Shown here one piece after another: positions 33,935 through 42,699 of a stretch of 64,000 nt of DNA (position 1 is its first letter; the number at the start of each line of letters is the position of its first letter). Position numbers and translations under genes: made by a program. The stretch comes from CAXBBB01 sp963841855. GTDB taxonomy: Bacteria; Bacteroidota; Rhodothermia; Rhodothermales; BA12. The stretch spans positions 310,001 through 374,000 of the forward strand of contig CAWJEJ010000001.1 of assembly GCA_963841855.1 (NCBI GenBank), written 5' to 3'. The notes under the pieces are model-generated. The model had not been told where the DNA came from. It did no database searches and saw nothing but the letters and a program-made list of their open reading frames with translations.

Positions 33935-35527
33935 ATGACTACGCTTCTCGCCCCGCCTCCTTCTACCGCACTACCGTCCGCACTCCGGGGCACCCAAGGC
34001 ACCGTCGACCGCCTCACGTCTCTGGCTGCGCGTATGGACTTTTCGGGCGGAGAGCGCGTCGTCATCGCTCCGTTTACGGGGCAGCCCTTCGCCACGCTGC
34101 GCGACGCTGCGCCCGGCGATGTGGACCGAGCTTTCGCACGCGCCAGGCGTGCCCAGCAGGCGTGGGCACTGGTCGATCCGTCAGAGCGTGCCCGGGTCCT
34201 GCTGCGCTTCCACGACCTGGTTCTGAGCCACCGCGACGAACTGCTCGACGTGCTTCAACTCGAAGGCGGCAAGGCGCGCCGCCACGCCCTCGACGAAGTG
34301 CTCGACACGGCCAACGTCGCACACTACTATGCACGCCGAGGGCCGGGCTGGCTGGGCGATGACCGCAGGCGCGGCGCCGTTCCGCTGGCCACCAAGACGT
34401 GGGTGCAGCACCTGCCGCTGGGCGTCGTCAGCATCAACGCGCCGTGGAATTATCCGCTGACGATGGCCGTCACGGACGCACTGCCCGCGCTGATGGCCGG
34501 AAATGCCGTCGTCGTCAAGCCCGCCGAGCAAACGCCGTTCTCGGCCCTGTTTGCCCAGGAACTGCTCGGCCGCGCAGGCCTGCCCGACGGGCTGTTCGAG
34601 ATCGTGCTGGGTTCGGGCCCCGACCTGGGCGAGCACCTGATCGCCCGCGCCGACGGCCTCATGTTCACCGGATCGACGGCGACGGGGCGCATCGTCGCGC
34701 GGCAGGCGGCCGAGCGGCTCATCCCGATGTCACTCGAGCTGGGCGGCAAGAATCCGCTTATCGTCCTGCCCGATTGCGATCTGGGACGCACCGTCGAGGG
34801 CGTCGTCCGTGCGTGCTTTACCAATGCGGGTCAGCTGTGCATCTCGGCCGAACGCGTGCTCGTCCACGCCGACGCGTGGGACACGTTTGTGCCTGCTCTG
34901 ACCGCGCGCGTGGCCCAGATGCGGGTTGGACAGATGGGTTGGGACGTGGAGATGGGCGTTCTCGCCACCCCCCAGCAAGTCGAAAAGGTCGAGGCGCACG
35001 TCGCGAACGCCCGGGCGGGCGGCGCCACGATTCTGTGCGGCGGCGAGCGGCTGCCCCACCTGGGGCCGATGGGATGGGCTCCGACTCTGCTCACCGGCGT
35101 GACGCCCGCGATGGACCTGGCGTGCGACGAAACGTTTGGTCCCGTCGCCACCCTGACTCGGGTCGCATCGGACGACGAAGCCGTCGCCAAGGCCAACGAT
35201 TCGGAGTATGGGCTCAACGCGAGCGTGTGGAGCGGCGACACCCGGCGGGCAGTCGCCGTCGCGCGGCGCATTCGGTGCGGGACGGTCAACGTCAACGAGG
35301 CGTTTATCGCCGCCTGGGCCTCGGTCGACGCGCCGATGGGTGGCATGAAGGCGTCCGGCCTGGGACGCCGCCACGGGCGCGAGGGCTTCTTCAAGTTCAC
35401 CGAAGCTCAGACGATCGCCGTCCAGCGCGGCTTCCCGATCGCGCCCGCCGGTCCGATCACTGCCGAGCGCTTCGCCGAACTAGCCGTCGCCGCGATGCGG
35501 ATCGTGCGGCGGCTTCCCTGGGGCTGA
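33935..35527 (+). CDS. aldehyde dehydrogenase, succinate-semialdehyde dehydrogenase type
   Basis: 530-residue NAD(P)-dependent aldehyde dehydrogenase. Seen: INAPWNYPL and VVVKPAEQTPFSA (cofactor binding), FTGSTATGRIV, the general-base Glu in SLELGGKNPLIVL, the catalytic Cys in TNAGQLCISAERVLV, and DETFGPVATLTRV. The sequence is closest in pattern to the GabD2-like succinate-semialdehyde dehydrogenases, which feed the GABA shunt or a variant TCA cycle. The exact substrate is not certain. The N-terminus is ~30 residues longer than the core and low-complexity, so a later start is possible. It is not part of an obvious operon. Confidence 0.87.
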   Translation: MTTLLAPPPSTALPSALRGTQGTVDRLTSLAARMDFSGGERVVIAPFTGQPFATLRDAAPGDVDRAFARARRAQQAWALVDPSERARVLLRFHDLVLSHRDELLDVLQLEGGKARRHALDEVLDTANVAHYYARRGPGWLGDDRRRGAVPLATKTWVQHLPLGVVSINAPWNYPLTMAVTDALPALMAGNAVVVKPAEQTPFSALFAQELLGRAGLPDGLFEIVLGSGPDLGEHLIARADGLMFTGSTATGRIVARQAAERLIPMSLELGGKNPLIVLPDCDLGRTVEGVVRACFTNAGQLCISAERVLVHADAWDTFVPALTARVAQMRVGQMGWDVEMGVLATPQQVEKVEAHVANARAGGATILCGGERLPHLGPMGWAPTLLTGVTPAMDLACDETFGPVATLTRVASDDEAVAKANDSEYGLNASVWSGDTRRAVAVARRIRCGTVNVNEAFIAAWASVDAPMGGMKASGLGRRHGREGFFKFTEAQTIAVQRGFPIAPAGPITAERFAELAVAAMRIVRRLPWG

Positions 35528-35550
35528 GCCTACCGAGCGCGATCCGGCGC

Positions 35551-37713
35551 TTACCGATCAATCTGAGCACCCGAGGACACTGCCCAAGCGGCCCGCTGCG
35601 CCCGGTGACGCGCCAGGCGTGCGCCGGGCAGGTGGCCCACTCGGTCGAACCATGCCGCAGCGCTCCGCGAGTAGTCGCGCGACTCGGGCCAGCGCTCGCC
35701 GATCCACGCGGCCTCAGACAGGTAGAGCGCGCGGTATCCTTGCCACAGATCGTCGGCGCCGGGCGTGCCGAGATCGACCTGAACACTCCTCAGCACGTCT
35801 TCGGCGCGAGAGTCTTCCAGGTTCTCCATCGCCCACAGCGCACCGCCGATGCCGCGCGGCGCATCTCGGCCGTAACGCGACGCCACCGTCCCTTCGGCGG
35901 CAGCCAACCGGCGCAGGCGCAGACGCAGCACGCCTTCAGGCGCGTCGAGCAGGCGGTGACGAGCCAGCGCGTGGTCGTAGAGAGACACCGCGGACTGGGC
36001 CTCGCCTATGAGCGCCAGAGCATCGGCCCAGAGCGCCAGGACGCCTGTTGAAACGCCCGACACGTCGCTCGAAGGCGATCCGTAGCGCGCCCCCAGATCA
36101 GCCGCCACCAAAGGCGCGTTTCTCTGGCGCAACTGGAGATCTGCGCGCCGGGCCAGCGCGGGCAGATAAGTGGAATCGGCGTTTAGCGCGCGCCCGAGCA
36201 GGTCGAGCGCGGCGAGCGTGTCGGGGGCCAGTCCAAGCAGCGTGCGGTCGGCGGCACGCGTCAGACGGGCGGCGGGCGGCGTCCAGTGCGGGCTGGGCTT
36301 CTCGAAAAGCGACGGAGCGCCGAAGCGGCGAGTGGCGAGCGGAGCGGCTTGCACCGGGATCGGCGCGGTGGCAGCCACGTCGTCCTCCCACTGCTGCGCC
36401 AGCACGCTGATCTGTTCTCCAGTCGTCCGGTCGAGGTCGCCCCAGGCATAGGCGTCAAGGACGGCGTTCCATCCGTACCGGTCAGCGACGAAGCCGACGA
36501 ATGAGGCCGTCGTCGCGTACGATACGGCGCCGCGTCCGCCCCAAAAACCTCTCGCTCCCATCGCGCTGGCCAGCCGCTCGGCCGTCTCTCCAGACGGGTC
36601 GAACGTGGCGGCGACCTGCTCGGTCGGCGTCGGCACGTCCTCGAACGGCTCGGCGGCTCCGGCAAGCCCTTCGATCAGCCCGACGAGCCGTGACGCTCGG
36701 ACAATCGGAAGGCCAGCTTCGCGCGAGAACGCGTGGGCCAGTTCGTGGTCCAGCACGCGCGGCCACGCCTCGCCCAAGACGTGAATCTGCTGATCGCCCA
36801 GCCATACGGGCGCGACGTTGGTGTAGGCGGCGCCTGTCAGATCGGCTTTGACCTGGGCGTCCGGGTAGAGGTAGATCTGGACCCGCTCGCCGGGATGCGT
36901 CTGCCACAGCTGGCTCAAGCGCGCGTAGGCGAACTCGGCTTCGAGCAGGTGCCGCCGGGCGTCGCGATCGGTGAGATGGTCGGCCGAGTAGTAGAGGTCG
37001 ATGCGCTGGGAGCCGACGTGACTGCCCAGCACCTGAGCTGTTCGCCAGGCGGGCGTCGTCAGGCCGAGCCAGGGGCCGAGCGCGTACGTCAGCGCGATCG
37101 TGACGCCCAGTGTGAGCAGCCTAACGCGCCGCCGAGTGGCCCATGCGACGGTCAGAGCGGCCCACGCCAGCGTCAGGCCGCGAAAGGCGAACAGGCCCGG
37201 ACGTAGGGCGAGCGTTTCGTCGTAGATCGGCCCCAAGACACCGCCGAAGACGTGGTTGTAGTGGTAAAACTGCGGATGCAGCCCCAAATCCCACAGCGGC
37301 GTCAGCACCAAAATCCCCGCGCCGACGAGGAAAAACGTCCACCGCCCGCGCCCGGCCCGGACGACCAGAGCGAACGCCAGCGAAACGGCCAGCACGACGC
37401 TTGGAACGGCGAACGTGACGAAGAGCAGCAGCCCCTGGCCGTACCCGCGGTTGGGCGCCCAGCCCAGCGACAGCGTCAGCCCGGCGAGGGGAATCAGCAG
37501 CAGAGACAGGTGGCGCGCGATCACGGCGCCCAACCACTCGCCTCGCCTTACCGCTCCGACCGACGCCATGCCCGCTATCCAAAACGACGCTCCAGCCGCG
37601 ATCGCCGACGACTCGGCGTGGAGCGTCTGCACGAGGGGCAGCGCCATCAGCACGGCCGTCAGCGCAGCGTAGAAGAGGGCGCAGATGAGCAGATCGCGGC
37701 GGCGGTCGTCCAC
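35551..37713 (-). CDS. membrane protein with gluzincin-like (HELAH) metallopeptidase domain
   Basis: 720 residues. About six membrane helices occupy the first ~215 residues (LLICALFYAALTAVLM, LLLIPLAGLTLSLGW, GLLLFVTFAVPSVVLAVSLAF, and further ones). An extracytoplasmic domain follows with a zinc-peptidase signature RVLDHELAHAFSREAG (HExxH, about residue 329) and LIEGLAGAAEP, whose Glu may be the third ligand as in MA-like gluzincins. The C-terminal third is helical and TPR-like (ALDLLGRALNADSTYLPALARRADL). The role is unknown; a membrane-bound protease or a pseudoprotease is equally possible. It is separated by a single base from the upstream DUF3078 gene, so the two are co-transcribed. Confidence 0.7.
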   Translation of the reverse strand: MDDRRRDLLICALFYAALTAVLMALPLVQTLHAESSAIAAGASFWIAGMASVGAVRRGEWLGAVIARHLSLLLIPLAGLTLSLGWAPNRGYGQGLLLFVTFAVPSVVLAVSLAFALVVRAGRGRWTFFLVGAGILVLTPLWDLGLHPQFYHYNHVFGGVLGPIYDETLALRPGLFAFRGLTLAWAALTVAWATRRRVRLLTLGVTIALTYALGPWLGLTTPAWRTAQVLGSHVGSQRIDLYYSADHLTDRDARRHLLEAEFAYARLSQLWQTHPGERVQIYLYPDAQVKADLTGAAYTNVAPVWLGDQQIHVLGEAWPRVLDHELAHAFSREAGLPIVRASRLVGLIEGLAGAAEPFEDVPTPTEQVAATFDPSGETAERLASAMGARGFWGGRGAVSYATTASFVGFVADRYGWNAVLDAYAWGDLDRTTGEQISVLAQQWEDDVAATAPIPVQAAPLATRRFGAPSLFEKPSPHWTPPAARLTRAADRTLLGLAPDTLAALDLLGRALNADSTYLPALARRADLQLRQRNAPLVAADLGARYGSPSSDVSGVSTGVLALWADALALIGEAQSAVSLYDHALARHRLLDAPEGVLRLRLRRLAAAEGTVASRYGRDAPRGIGGALWAMENLEDSRAEDVLRSVQVDLGTPGADDLWQGYRALYLSEAAWIGERWPESRDYSRSAAAWFDRVGHLPGARLARHRAQRAAWAVSSGAQIDR

Positions 37714-37714
37714 G

Positions 37715-38575
37715 CTAGATCAGGGCGACGAGGACGCCGACCGAGAGCACCTGCTTGATCTGGGCGCCCGGGTCCACGTCGCGGTCCAGGAGCAAGACGA
37801 CTTCGAGCTTGGTCGTAAGCCAGTCGTTGGCCTTGAGCGTGAGCACGTTGTCCCACGTCACGTCCGGCATGTCGGGCTGATTGAACGCCGCGAACAGGCC
37901 CAGCGACGATTTGTAGCGCACGTTGGGAAAGAGCACGCGGTTTACATCGGTGCGGCTTTCGAGCCCTCCCTCCAGCCGCATGTTCTCGTCCGGCTTCAGA
38001 TTGTAGAGCGGGCGCAATCGCGTGATCGTGACGACCGTCTCTTTGAGCCCTAGCCCTACACGCTGCTTGAACCACGCGCCCTGCTCATAGGTCAGGCCTA
38101 GCGACTGAGTGAAAATGCCCGGCGCCAGGAAATCCGACACTTTGACCGGAGGCGTGCGGTCGCCCTCCAGCGGATCCTTGTCGAAGTTGAAACCCGGTGC
38201 GAACTGCGAGCGGAAGGTCGCTGCGATGGTGGGCTCGAACGTGCGGAAAAACCCGTCGCCTCGGTAACGCAGCGCGGCTTCGAGCCGGATCAGATCGTCA
38301 GACTTGCGAAAAGCCAGCGTGTCCTGCTTGACGACGCCGATCGACAGGTTCATTTCGTAGGTCTGCTCCCACCGGTCGTCGAACCGCTCGTGCTCGCCCG
38401 ACAACCCAGCCGTGACGGCGACGGCGTTGAGACCGCCCTGTTGCCAGTTGGTGAACTGCGCCTGCGATCCGGCCAGCGACGCCGACAACGTGGTGGCCGT
38501 GCTGTCGCGCGCGTCGTTTTGCGCGTGCGCGGACGGAGCGAGAAGGACGAGCAGGAGTCCAAGATGTCGGAGCAT
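37715..38575 (-). CDS. DUF3078 outer-membrane protein
   Basis: 286 residues. Signal peptide MLRHLGLLLVLLAPSAHAQ. The DUF3078 hallmark AQFTNWQQGGLNAVAVTAGL comes directly after it, then beta-barrel strands (TYEMNLSIGVVKQ, VRYKSSLGLFAAFNQ, TTKLEVVLLLDRD) ending KQVLSVGVLVALI. DUF3078 proteins are common in Bacteroidota outer membranes and their function is undefined. It is co-directional with and one base away from the membrane gluzincin gene. Confidence 0.82.
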   Translation of the reverse strand: MLRHLGLLLVLLAPSAHAQNDARDSTATTLSASLAGSQAQFTNWQQGGLNAVAVTAGLSGEHERFDDRWEQTYEMNLSIGVVKQDTLAFRKSDDLIRLEAALRYRGDGFFRTFEPTIAATFRSQFAPGFNFDKDPLEGDRTPPVKVSDFLAPGIFTQSLGLTYEQGAWFKQRVGLGLKETVVTITRLRPLYNLKPDENMRLEGGLESRTDVNRVLFPNVRYKSSLGLFAAFNQPDMPDVTWDNVLTLKANDWLTTKLEVVLLLDRDVDPGAQIKQVLSVGVLVALI

Positions 38576-38594
38576 AGAGCAGAAGTCGAGAGGA

Positions 38595-38640
38595 GGAAAA
38601 ACGAAGCGGGAGACCGCACCGCGTGGGTACAGCCTCCCGC
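38595..38640 (-). terminator. probable intrinsic terminator after the histone H1-like gene
   Basis: An inverted repeat GCGGGAG/CTCCCGC (38606-38612 with 38634-38640, 21-nt loop) is followed on the minus strand by TTCGTTTTTCC. It lies 28 bp past the stop of the histone-like gene and just before the DUF3078 start, separating the two transcription units. Confidence 0.5.
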
Positions 38641-38668
38641 AAGGGATCGTCGAAAAGACGCGGCGGTG

Positions 38669-38845
38669 TTACGCGGCGTTCTTCTTGTCCTGAACTTCGA
38701 TGCGGATTTCCTGCGCCTTGTTCTTCAGGTCCTGCATGGCCTTGCGGACACGCGTGCCTGCCGCCTTGTTTTCTTTCTCATAGAACTGCGAGAAGTCTTT
38801 TTCGAGTTCGTCGACGAAGCTTTTAAGCTCTTCAAACCGGGACAT
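38669..38845 (-). CDS. histone H1-like protein (Hc1 family)
   Basis: 58 residues, starting MSRFEELKSFVDELEKDF and ending with VQDKKNAA. The middle block AAGTRVRKAMQDLKNKAQEI is the signature of the small histone H1-like proteins of Bacteroidota and Chlamydia. They are largely alpha-helical and alternately charged, and are thought to bind and compact DNA. The unit has its own intergenic space (153 bp upstream) and an apparent terminator, so it is probably a single-gene transcript. Confidence 0.85.
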   Translation of the reverse strand: MSRFEELKSFVDELEKDFSQFYEKENKAAGTRVRKAMQDLKNKAQEIRIEVQDKKNAA

Positions 38846-38998
38846 AGTAGTCTGTGGTTAGGGTGTGGAAGGGAATGACACTGCCGAAGCAGCTTACCGG
38901 GTGAGAGGCATCCGATACGTCCAACTTAACGCGCCCGGTTGAAATCAGTCAAGGTAAATCGGCTCAAAAAGGCCCTAAAACGCCCTTTTCCCGTCACA

Positions 38999-39697
38999 TC
39001 ACACATAAAATAGCGTTCCGCCGGGCCCAGACGGTCCTAAAAAGGCGGGCGGAGTCGTCACGCGGACGGGCGTTTGCGCGTCGATGAGCGCTCGCACGGC
39101 GCCCAAATCGGGCAGCTCCGGCGCTATTTCAGGCACGCGGGAGGCGTCGGCCTGGGGAATGGCGCGGCCATCGTCGCCCGGCAATGGAACGCGCGCGTCG
39201 ACTCGCTGAAACACGATGGCCTCGACGTCGTGACCCGCCGTGCGCAGCCCCGTCGCAAGCGCCGCCAGCACCTGAGCGTCCGGCGCAGCGCCGACAGTGC
39301 CTCCCATCAGCGTCGACACGACCGGCACGGCGCGCTGGTTCGCCAGATCGGCCAGCCAGCCCACGCTTCCCGCTCGAACGTCATCTCCTTGGCTGCGCAG
39401 CAAGCCGCGGTCTCCGCCGTGAACGCCGACGGCAGGCACCTGCGAGTCCGTAAGCAGCCCGACGATCTTGCGCGACGCCTGCCGAACGGCCTGATCGACG
39501 AGCGCGCGTTCCTGAGCCGACGGCTCGGCGCCAGGATCGGGAAACAGGCCCGCCGATTCGAGCACGCGCTCGGCCTGGCCTCCATCGCCGTGGACGAGGA
39601 TGAGGCGGTGCGACGTGCCCATCATCAGGCGGCCGAGCGACTGGGTGAACAGCAGATCGTCGAGGTGGACGGCGTCGAGGTGGACCAAGTAGAGCAT
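38999..39697 (-). CDS. acetylglutamate-kinase-like protein, probably degenerate
   Basis: 232 residues of the amino-acid kinase fold. Seen: LILVHGDGGQAERVLE where ArgB has VHGGG, ALVDQAVRQASRKIVGLLTDSQVPAVGVHGGDRGLLR (substrate/dimer region), and VPVVSTLMGGT. The N-terminal Lys-x-Gly-Gly block needed for phosphoryl transfer in acetylglutamate kinase is absent (MLYLVHLDAVH), and the C-terminal nucleotide-binding part is shortened. It could be a non-catalytic homologue, a regulator, or an enzyme with a different substrate such as a carrier-protein-bound amino acid. It is not next to other arginine genes. A 56-bp gap separates it from the divergent menE. Confidence 0.55.
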   Translation of the reverse strand: MLYLVHLDAVHLDDLLFTQSLGRLMMGTSHRLILVHGDGGQAERVLESAGLFPDPGAEPSAQERALVDQAVRQASRKIVGLLTDSQVPAVGVHGGDRGLLRSQGDDVRAGSVGWLADLANQRAVPVVSTLMGGTVGAAPDAQVLAALATGLRTAGHDVEAIVFQRVDARVPLPGDDGRAIPQADASRVPEIAPELPDLGAVRALIDAQTPVRVTTPPAFLGPSGPGGTLFYV

Positions 39698-39753
39698 AAG
39701 CGAGCAGAGGTGAGCACGCGCAAACCGGCGCGCGCGGGGTGCGTTTCAGCCGC

Positions 39754-41109
39754 ATGATTCTATCCGCTCCTCAACTCGAACGCGCCGGCGAAGCGTCGGC
39801 CCTTGCGCTGCGCCGAATGGGTGTTACCCAGGGCGAGCGCGTCGCTCTGCACGCAGCCAACTCGCCCGCCTTTCTCGCTTGCCTGATCGGCTTGTGGCGC
39901 ATCGGAGCCGTCGCCGTTCCCCTGCCGCTGCGCCATCCGGCAGCCGTGCTGCACGCCGCACTGACATCGGTGGGCGCGAGTCGCCTGCTGTTCGATGCGG
40001 ATCAGCCGCCTCACCCCCAACTCTCGGCCGATCGTACTGCGCGCCTCCTCCCGCGATACGAACCCGGTGGACCAGCCGCGCCCGCTTTCGACACGTGGGC
40101 TCACCGGTCGCCGGCGACGCTCGTCTTCACGTCCGGGTCGACCGGCGTGCCCAAGGGAGCGCAGCACCGGCTGGACGCACACGTGGCAAGCGCGCGTGGC
40201 GCCCGGTCGGCCGTGCCCTTCGATCCGGGCGACTGCTGGCTGCTCTCGCTCCCACTCTACCACATCGGCGGCCTGTCGATCCTGATCCGCACGCTTGAGG
40301 CGCGCGCCTCTCTGGCTCTGCAACAGGCTGGCGAGTCGACCGGCCAGGCACTCGCTCAGCACCGCCCGACGCACGCTTCGCTCGTGCCGGTCCAGTTGCG
40401 CCGCCTGCTCGCCGCCCCCGCCGACTCGCATAGGCTGCGCAGCGTCCTTGTGGGCGGCGCCGCAACGCCCGCTGCTCTGCTGGACGCCGCCGTCGCAGCC
40501 GACCTGCCCATTCACACGACCTACGGCCTGACCGAAATGGCATCTCAGGTCTGCACGACAGAGGTCGGCGCGCCACGCCGCGCACTCGGCACGTCAGGAG
40601 CTGTGCTTCCCGAACGCGAACTGCGCCTCTCCGAACGGGGCGAGATTATGGTGCGAGGCGCCACCCGGCTCGACGGCTACGCCACGCCCGACGGCCTGCG
40701 CTGCCCATTCGACTCGGACGGCTGGTTCGCGACGGGCGATGTCGGGTCGCTGGATGCGAGCGGACGGTTGAGCGTCGAGGGCCGAATCGACTTCGGCTTC
40801 GTGTCGGGAGGCGAAAACGTGCGGCCCGAAGCGATCGAGCGCGCGCTGGCCGACGTGCCGGGCATCGTGCAGAGCGTCGTCGTTCCAGTCGCCGACGCGG
40901 AGTTTGGGCACCGCCCGGTCGCGTTCGTCGATGCGCCCGGATGGGACCTGGACGACGCTCGGACGCTGGCGGCTCTGCGTGAGCGGTTGGACGGCACGCT
41001 GGCGCGGTTTCAGCACCCGGTCGCGCTACTCACGTTGCCTGAAAGCCAGGGCATGAAGCCCGATCGGCGCGCGCTCATCGCGCTGGCGGAGTCGAGCCAG
41101 CGCGCGTAG
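39754..41109 (+). CDS. menE: o-succinylbenzoate-CoA ligase (MenE-like)
   Basis: 451-residue ANL-family adenylating enzyme. Seen: the P-loop-like TLVFTSGSTGVPKGA, LPLYHIGGLSIL, the TTYGLTEMASQVC motif, DGWFATGDVG and the hinge GRIDFGFVSGGENVRPE. It activates o-succinylbenzoate (or a related acid) as CoA thioester in menaquinone synthesis. LYHIGGL and the short length agree with MenE rather than fatty-acyl ligases. No other men genes are in the window. Start: ATG at 39754; a GTG at 39739 would add five residues. The neighbour on the opposite strand ends one base after its stop. Confidence 0.8.
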   Translation: MILSAPQLERAGEASALALRRMGVTQGERVALHAANSPAFLACLIGLWRIGAVAVPLPLRHPAAVLHAALTSVGASRLLFDADQPPHPQLSADRTARLLPRYEPGGPAAPAFDTWAHRSPATLVFTSGSTGVPKGAQHRLDAHVASARGARSAVPFDPGDCWLLSLPLYHIGGLSILIRTLEARASLALQQAGESTGQALAQHRPTHASLVPVQLRRLLAAPADSHRLRSVLVGGAATPAALLDAAVAADLPIHTTYGLTEMASQVCTTEVGAPRRALGTSGAVLPERELRLSERGEIMVRGATRLDGYATPDGLRCPFDSDGWFATGDVGSLDASGRLSVEGRIDFGFVSGGENVRPEAIERALADVPGIVQSVVVPVADAEFGHRPVAFVDAPGWDLDDARTLAALRERLDGTLARFQHPVALLTLPESQGMKPDRRALIALAESSQRA

Positions 41110-41110
41110 G

Positions 41111-42226
41111 CTATGCTTTGTCGCGGGCGAGCCACAACGCCAGCACATCGTCCGAGAACTCATCGAGATCGCTCTGTGCCAACAGCGTACGCGAGAGCAC
41201 GCTGAGCGGCGACTTCTGACCCCACGCATAGTCGGCGGCGCGCGCCAGTCCTTCCTCGCCGACCAGCCCGCCACTGGCGCGCGGCTGCTCGATCATGCCG
41301 TCCGTATAGCACACAAACGCGTTGCCCGGCGCGAGATCCAGGCTGAAGTCTTGGAACGGCGTGCCGCTCGACAGGCCGACGACCATGTTGCCCTCTTCGA
41401 GCACCTCCACGCCGCTGCCGGAGACGAGCAGCGGGCGGCAGTGTCCGGCGTTGCAGTACGTCAGGCGGTGCGCGCGCGGGTTCCAGCGGAAGAGCAGCAG
41501 CGACGCAAACGTCTCGCCCATGATCGGGTCGCGAACGAGCAGGTCGTTGACCGCCGAGATGACGTCCGCCGGAGACTCGGTCGTGCGCGTCATCGCGTGA
41601 ATCGTGCCTCGGATGTAAGACAGAAAGCTGAACGCGTAGAACTTGGCCTGAATGCCCTTGCCCATCACGTCGCCGACAGTCACGTAGTAGTCGCCCGAGG
41701 GGTGGTGCAGCCAGTCGACGAAATCGCCGCCGCCCTGCTCGCGGGGCAGATTGAGGTAGTCGAACGCGTAGCCCTCGACGTCGGGCATCGAGCGGGGCAG
41801 CAGCTTGTTCGAAAAGTCCTGGCTGATGCGCGCGTTCAGGTTAGTCTGGTACGCGTCGGCCCGTTCGAGCAGCTGGTTGATGCGCGCAACGACCATGTCG
41901 AGGTCGAACGGCTTGGTGAGGTAGTCGTCGACGCCGTCGCGGAGCGCTTCGTTGCGGCTTTCGCCGTCGGCCTTGGCCGTCAGGAAGATGAACGGAATGA
42001 TCCGCGTCGACGCGTCCTCGGAAAGCGCCTTGCGCAGCGCGTAGCCATCCATGAGCGGCATCATGATGTCCGACACGATCAGATCGGGGATCGCCTCGTG
42101 CACCATGTCGAGCGCCTCGCGGCCGTTGGTGGCCACGCGCACGTCGAATAGTTTGCTGAGCCTATAGACGAGCAGACGCCGAAGCGTGATCTCGTCCTCG
42201 ACGACTAAAATGGAATGGCGAGACAT
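41111..42226 (-). CDS. response regulator with PP2C-type (SpoIIE/RsbU-like) phosphatase output
   Basis: 371 residues. N-terminal receiver (1-120): the acidic pocket VVEDE, phosphoacceptor Asp in LIVSDIMMPLMDG (about 54), FLTAKAD and DDYLTKPF with the conserved Lys. A short coiled-coil linker follows, then a PP2C-like phosphatase (about 150-370) with PREQGGGDFVDW, VTVGDVMGKGIQA, YCNAGHCRPLLV and FVCYTDGMIEQ, whose Asp residues bind two metals. Known role of such proteins: dephosphorylating a STAS anti-anti-sigma factor. It overlaps the anti-sigma kinase gene by 22 bases, and the STAS gene comes just before, giving a complete partner-switching set. Confidence 0.92.
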   Translation of the reverse strand: MSRHSILVVEDEITLRRLLVYRLSKLFDVRVATNGREALDMVHEAIPDLIVSDIMMPLMDGYALRKALSEDASTRIIPFIFLTAKADGESRNEALRDGVDDYLTKPFDLDMVVARINQLLERADAYQTNLNARISQDFSNKLLPRSMPDVEGYAFDYLNLPREQGGGDFVDWLHHPSGDYYVTVGDVMGKGIQAKFYAFSFLSYIRGTIHAMTRTTESPADVISAVNDLLVRDPIMGETFASLLLFRWNPRAHRLTYCNAGHCRPLLVSGSGVEVLEEGNMVVGLSSGTPFQDFSLDLAPGNAFVCYTDGMIEQPRASGGLVGEEGLARAADYAWGQKSPLSVLSRTLLAQSDLDEFSDDVLALWLARDKA

Positions 42227-42699
42227 CGATCACCTCCATCGTCGAGAACGTCGAACGAGAGCGTGTTGCCGTCCGCCTCGCGCGTGTAGAGCAGGTCGGT
42301 GGCGCAGGCGAAAACCATCAAAAGCCCCATTCCCCGCTCGGGAAGCGCCGAAAGCTGGGCACGCCGCACGTCGACCTTCTCGTCGACGTCGAAGCCCACG
42401 CTCGAATCGAAAATCGTGCAGGCAAAGCCGCTGTCGTCGCGCGTGATCGCGACTTCGATCTGGATCGTGCGGCTCCCGAATTCGGCGTGCTGCACCAGAT
42501 TGGCGAGCCACTCGTGGACCGCTAGCTGGACGTGCAGCAACGTCGCCACGTGATCCGGGCAGGCCTCCATCATCTCGGCCAGATGATCGTGCGTTCGCGT
42601 GATGACCGTGCCCAGGTCGTCGAAGAGAAGGCGGGCGGGCGCCACTTCGGAGCAGCCTAGAAGCGGAGAGTCGGAGTCGGTCGGCACGTGGTCAGGCAC
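42205..42699 (-). CDS. anti-sigma regulatory factor, RsbW-like serine kinase
   Basis: 164-residue GHKL-type ATPase. Seen: the N-box VHEWLANLVQHAEFG and the G2-type loop PERGMGLLMVFACATDLLY, followed by a beta-rich end. It would phosphorylate the STAS protein encoded next to it and sequester a sigma factor or other partner in the cytoplasm. The G1 box is weak (FDSSVGFDVDEKV, without a clear DxGxG), so kinase activity needs caution. It overlaps both neighbours (22 bases with the phosphatase, eight with the STAS gene), consistent with tight stoichiometric co-expression. Confidence 0.82.
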   Translation of the reverse strand: MPDHVPTDSDSPLLGCSEVAPARLLFDDLGTVITRTHDHLAEMMEACPDHVATLLHVQLAVHEWLANLVQHAEFGSRTIQIEVAITRDDSGFACTIFDSSVGFDVDEKVDVRRAQLSALPERGMGLLMVFACATDLLYTREADGNTLSFDVLDDGGDRCLAIPF

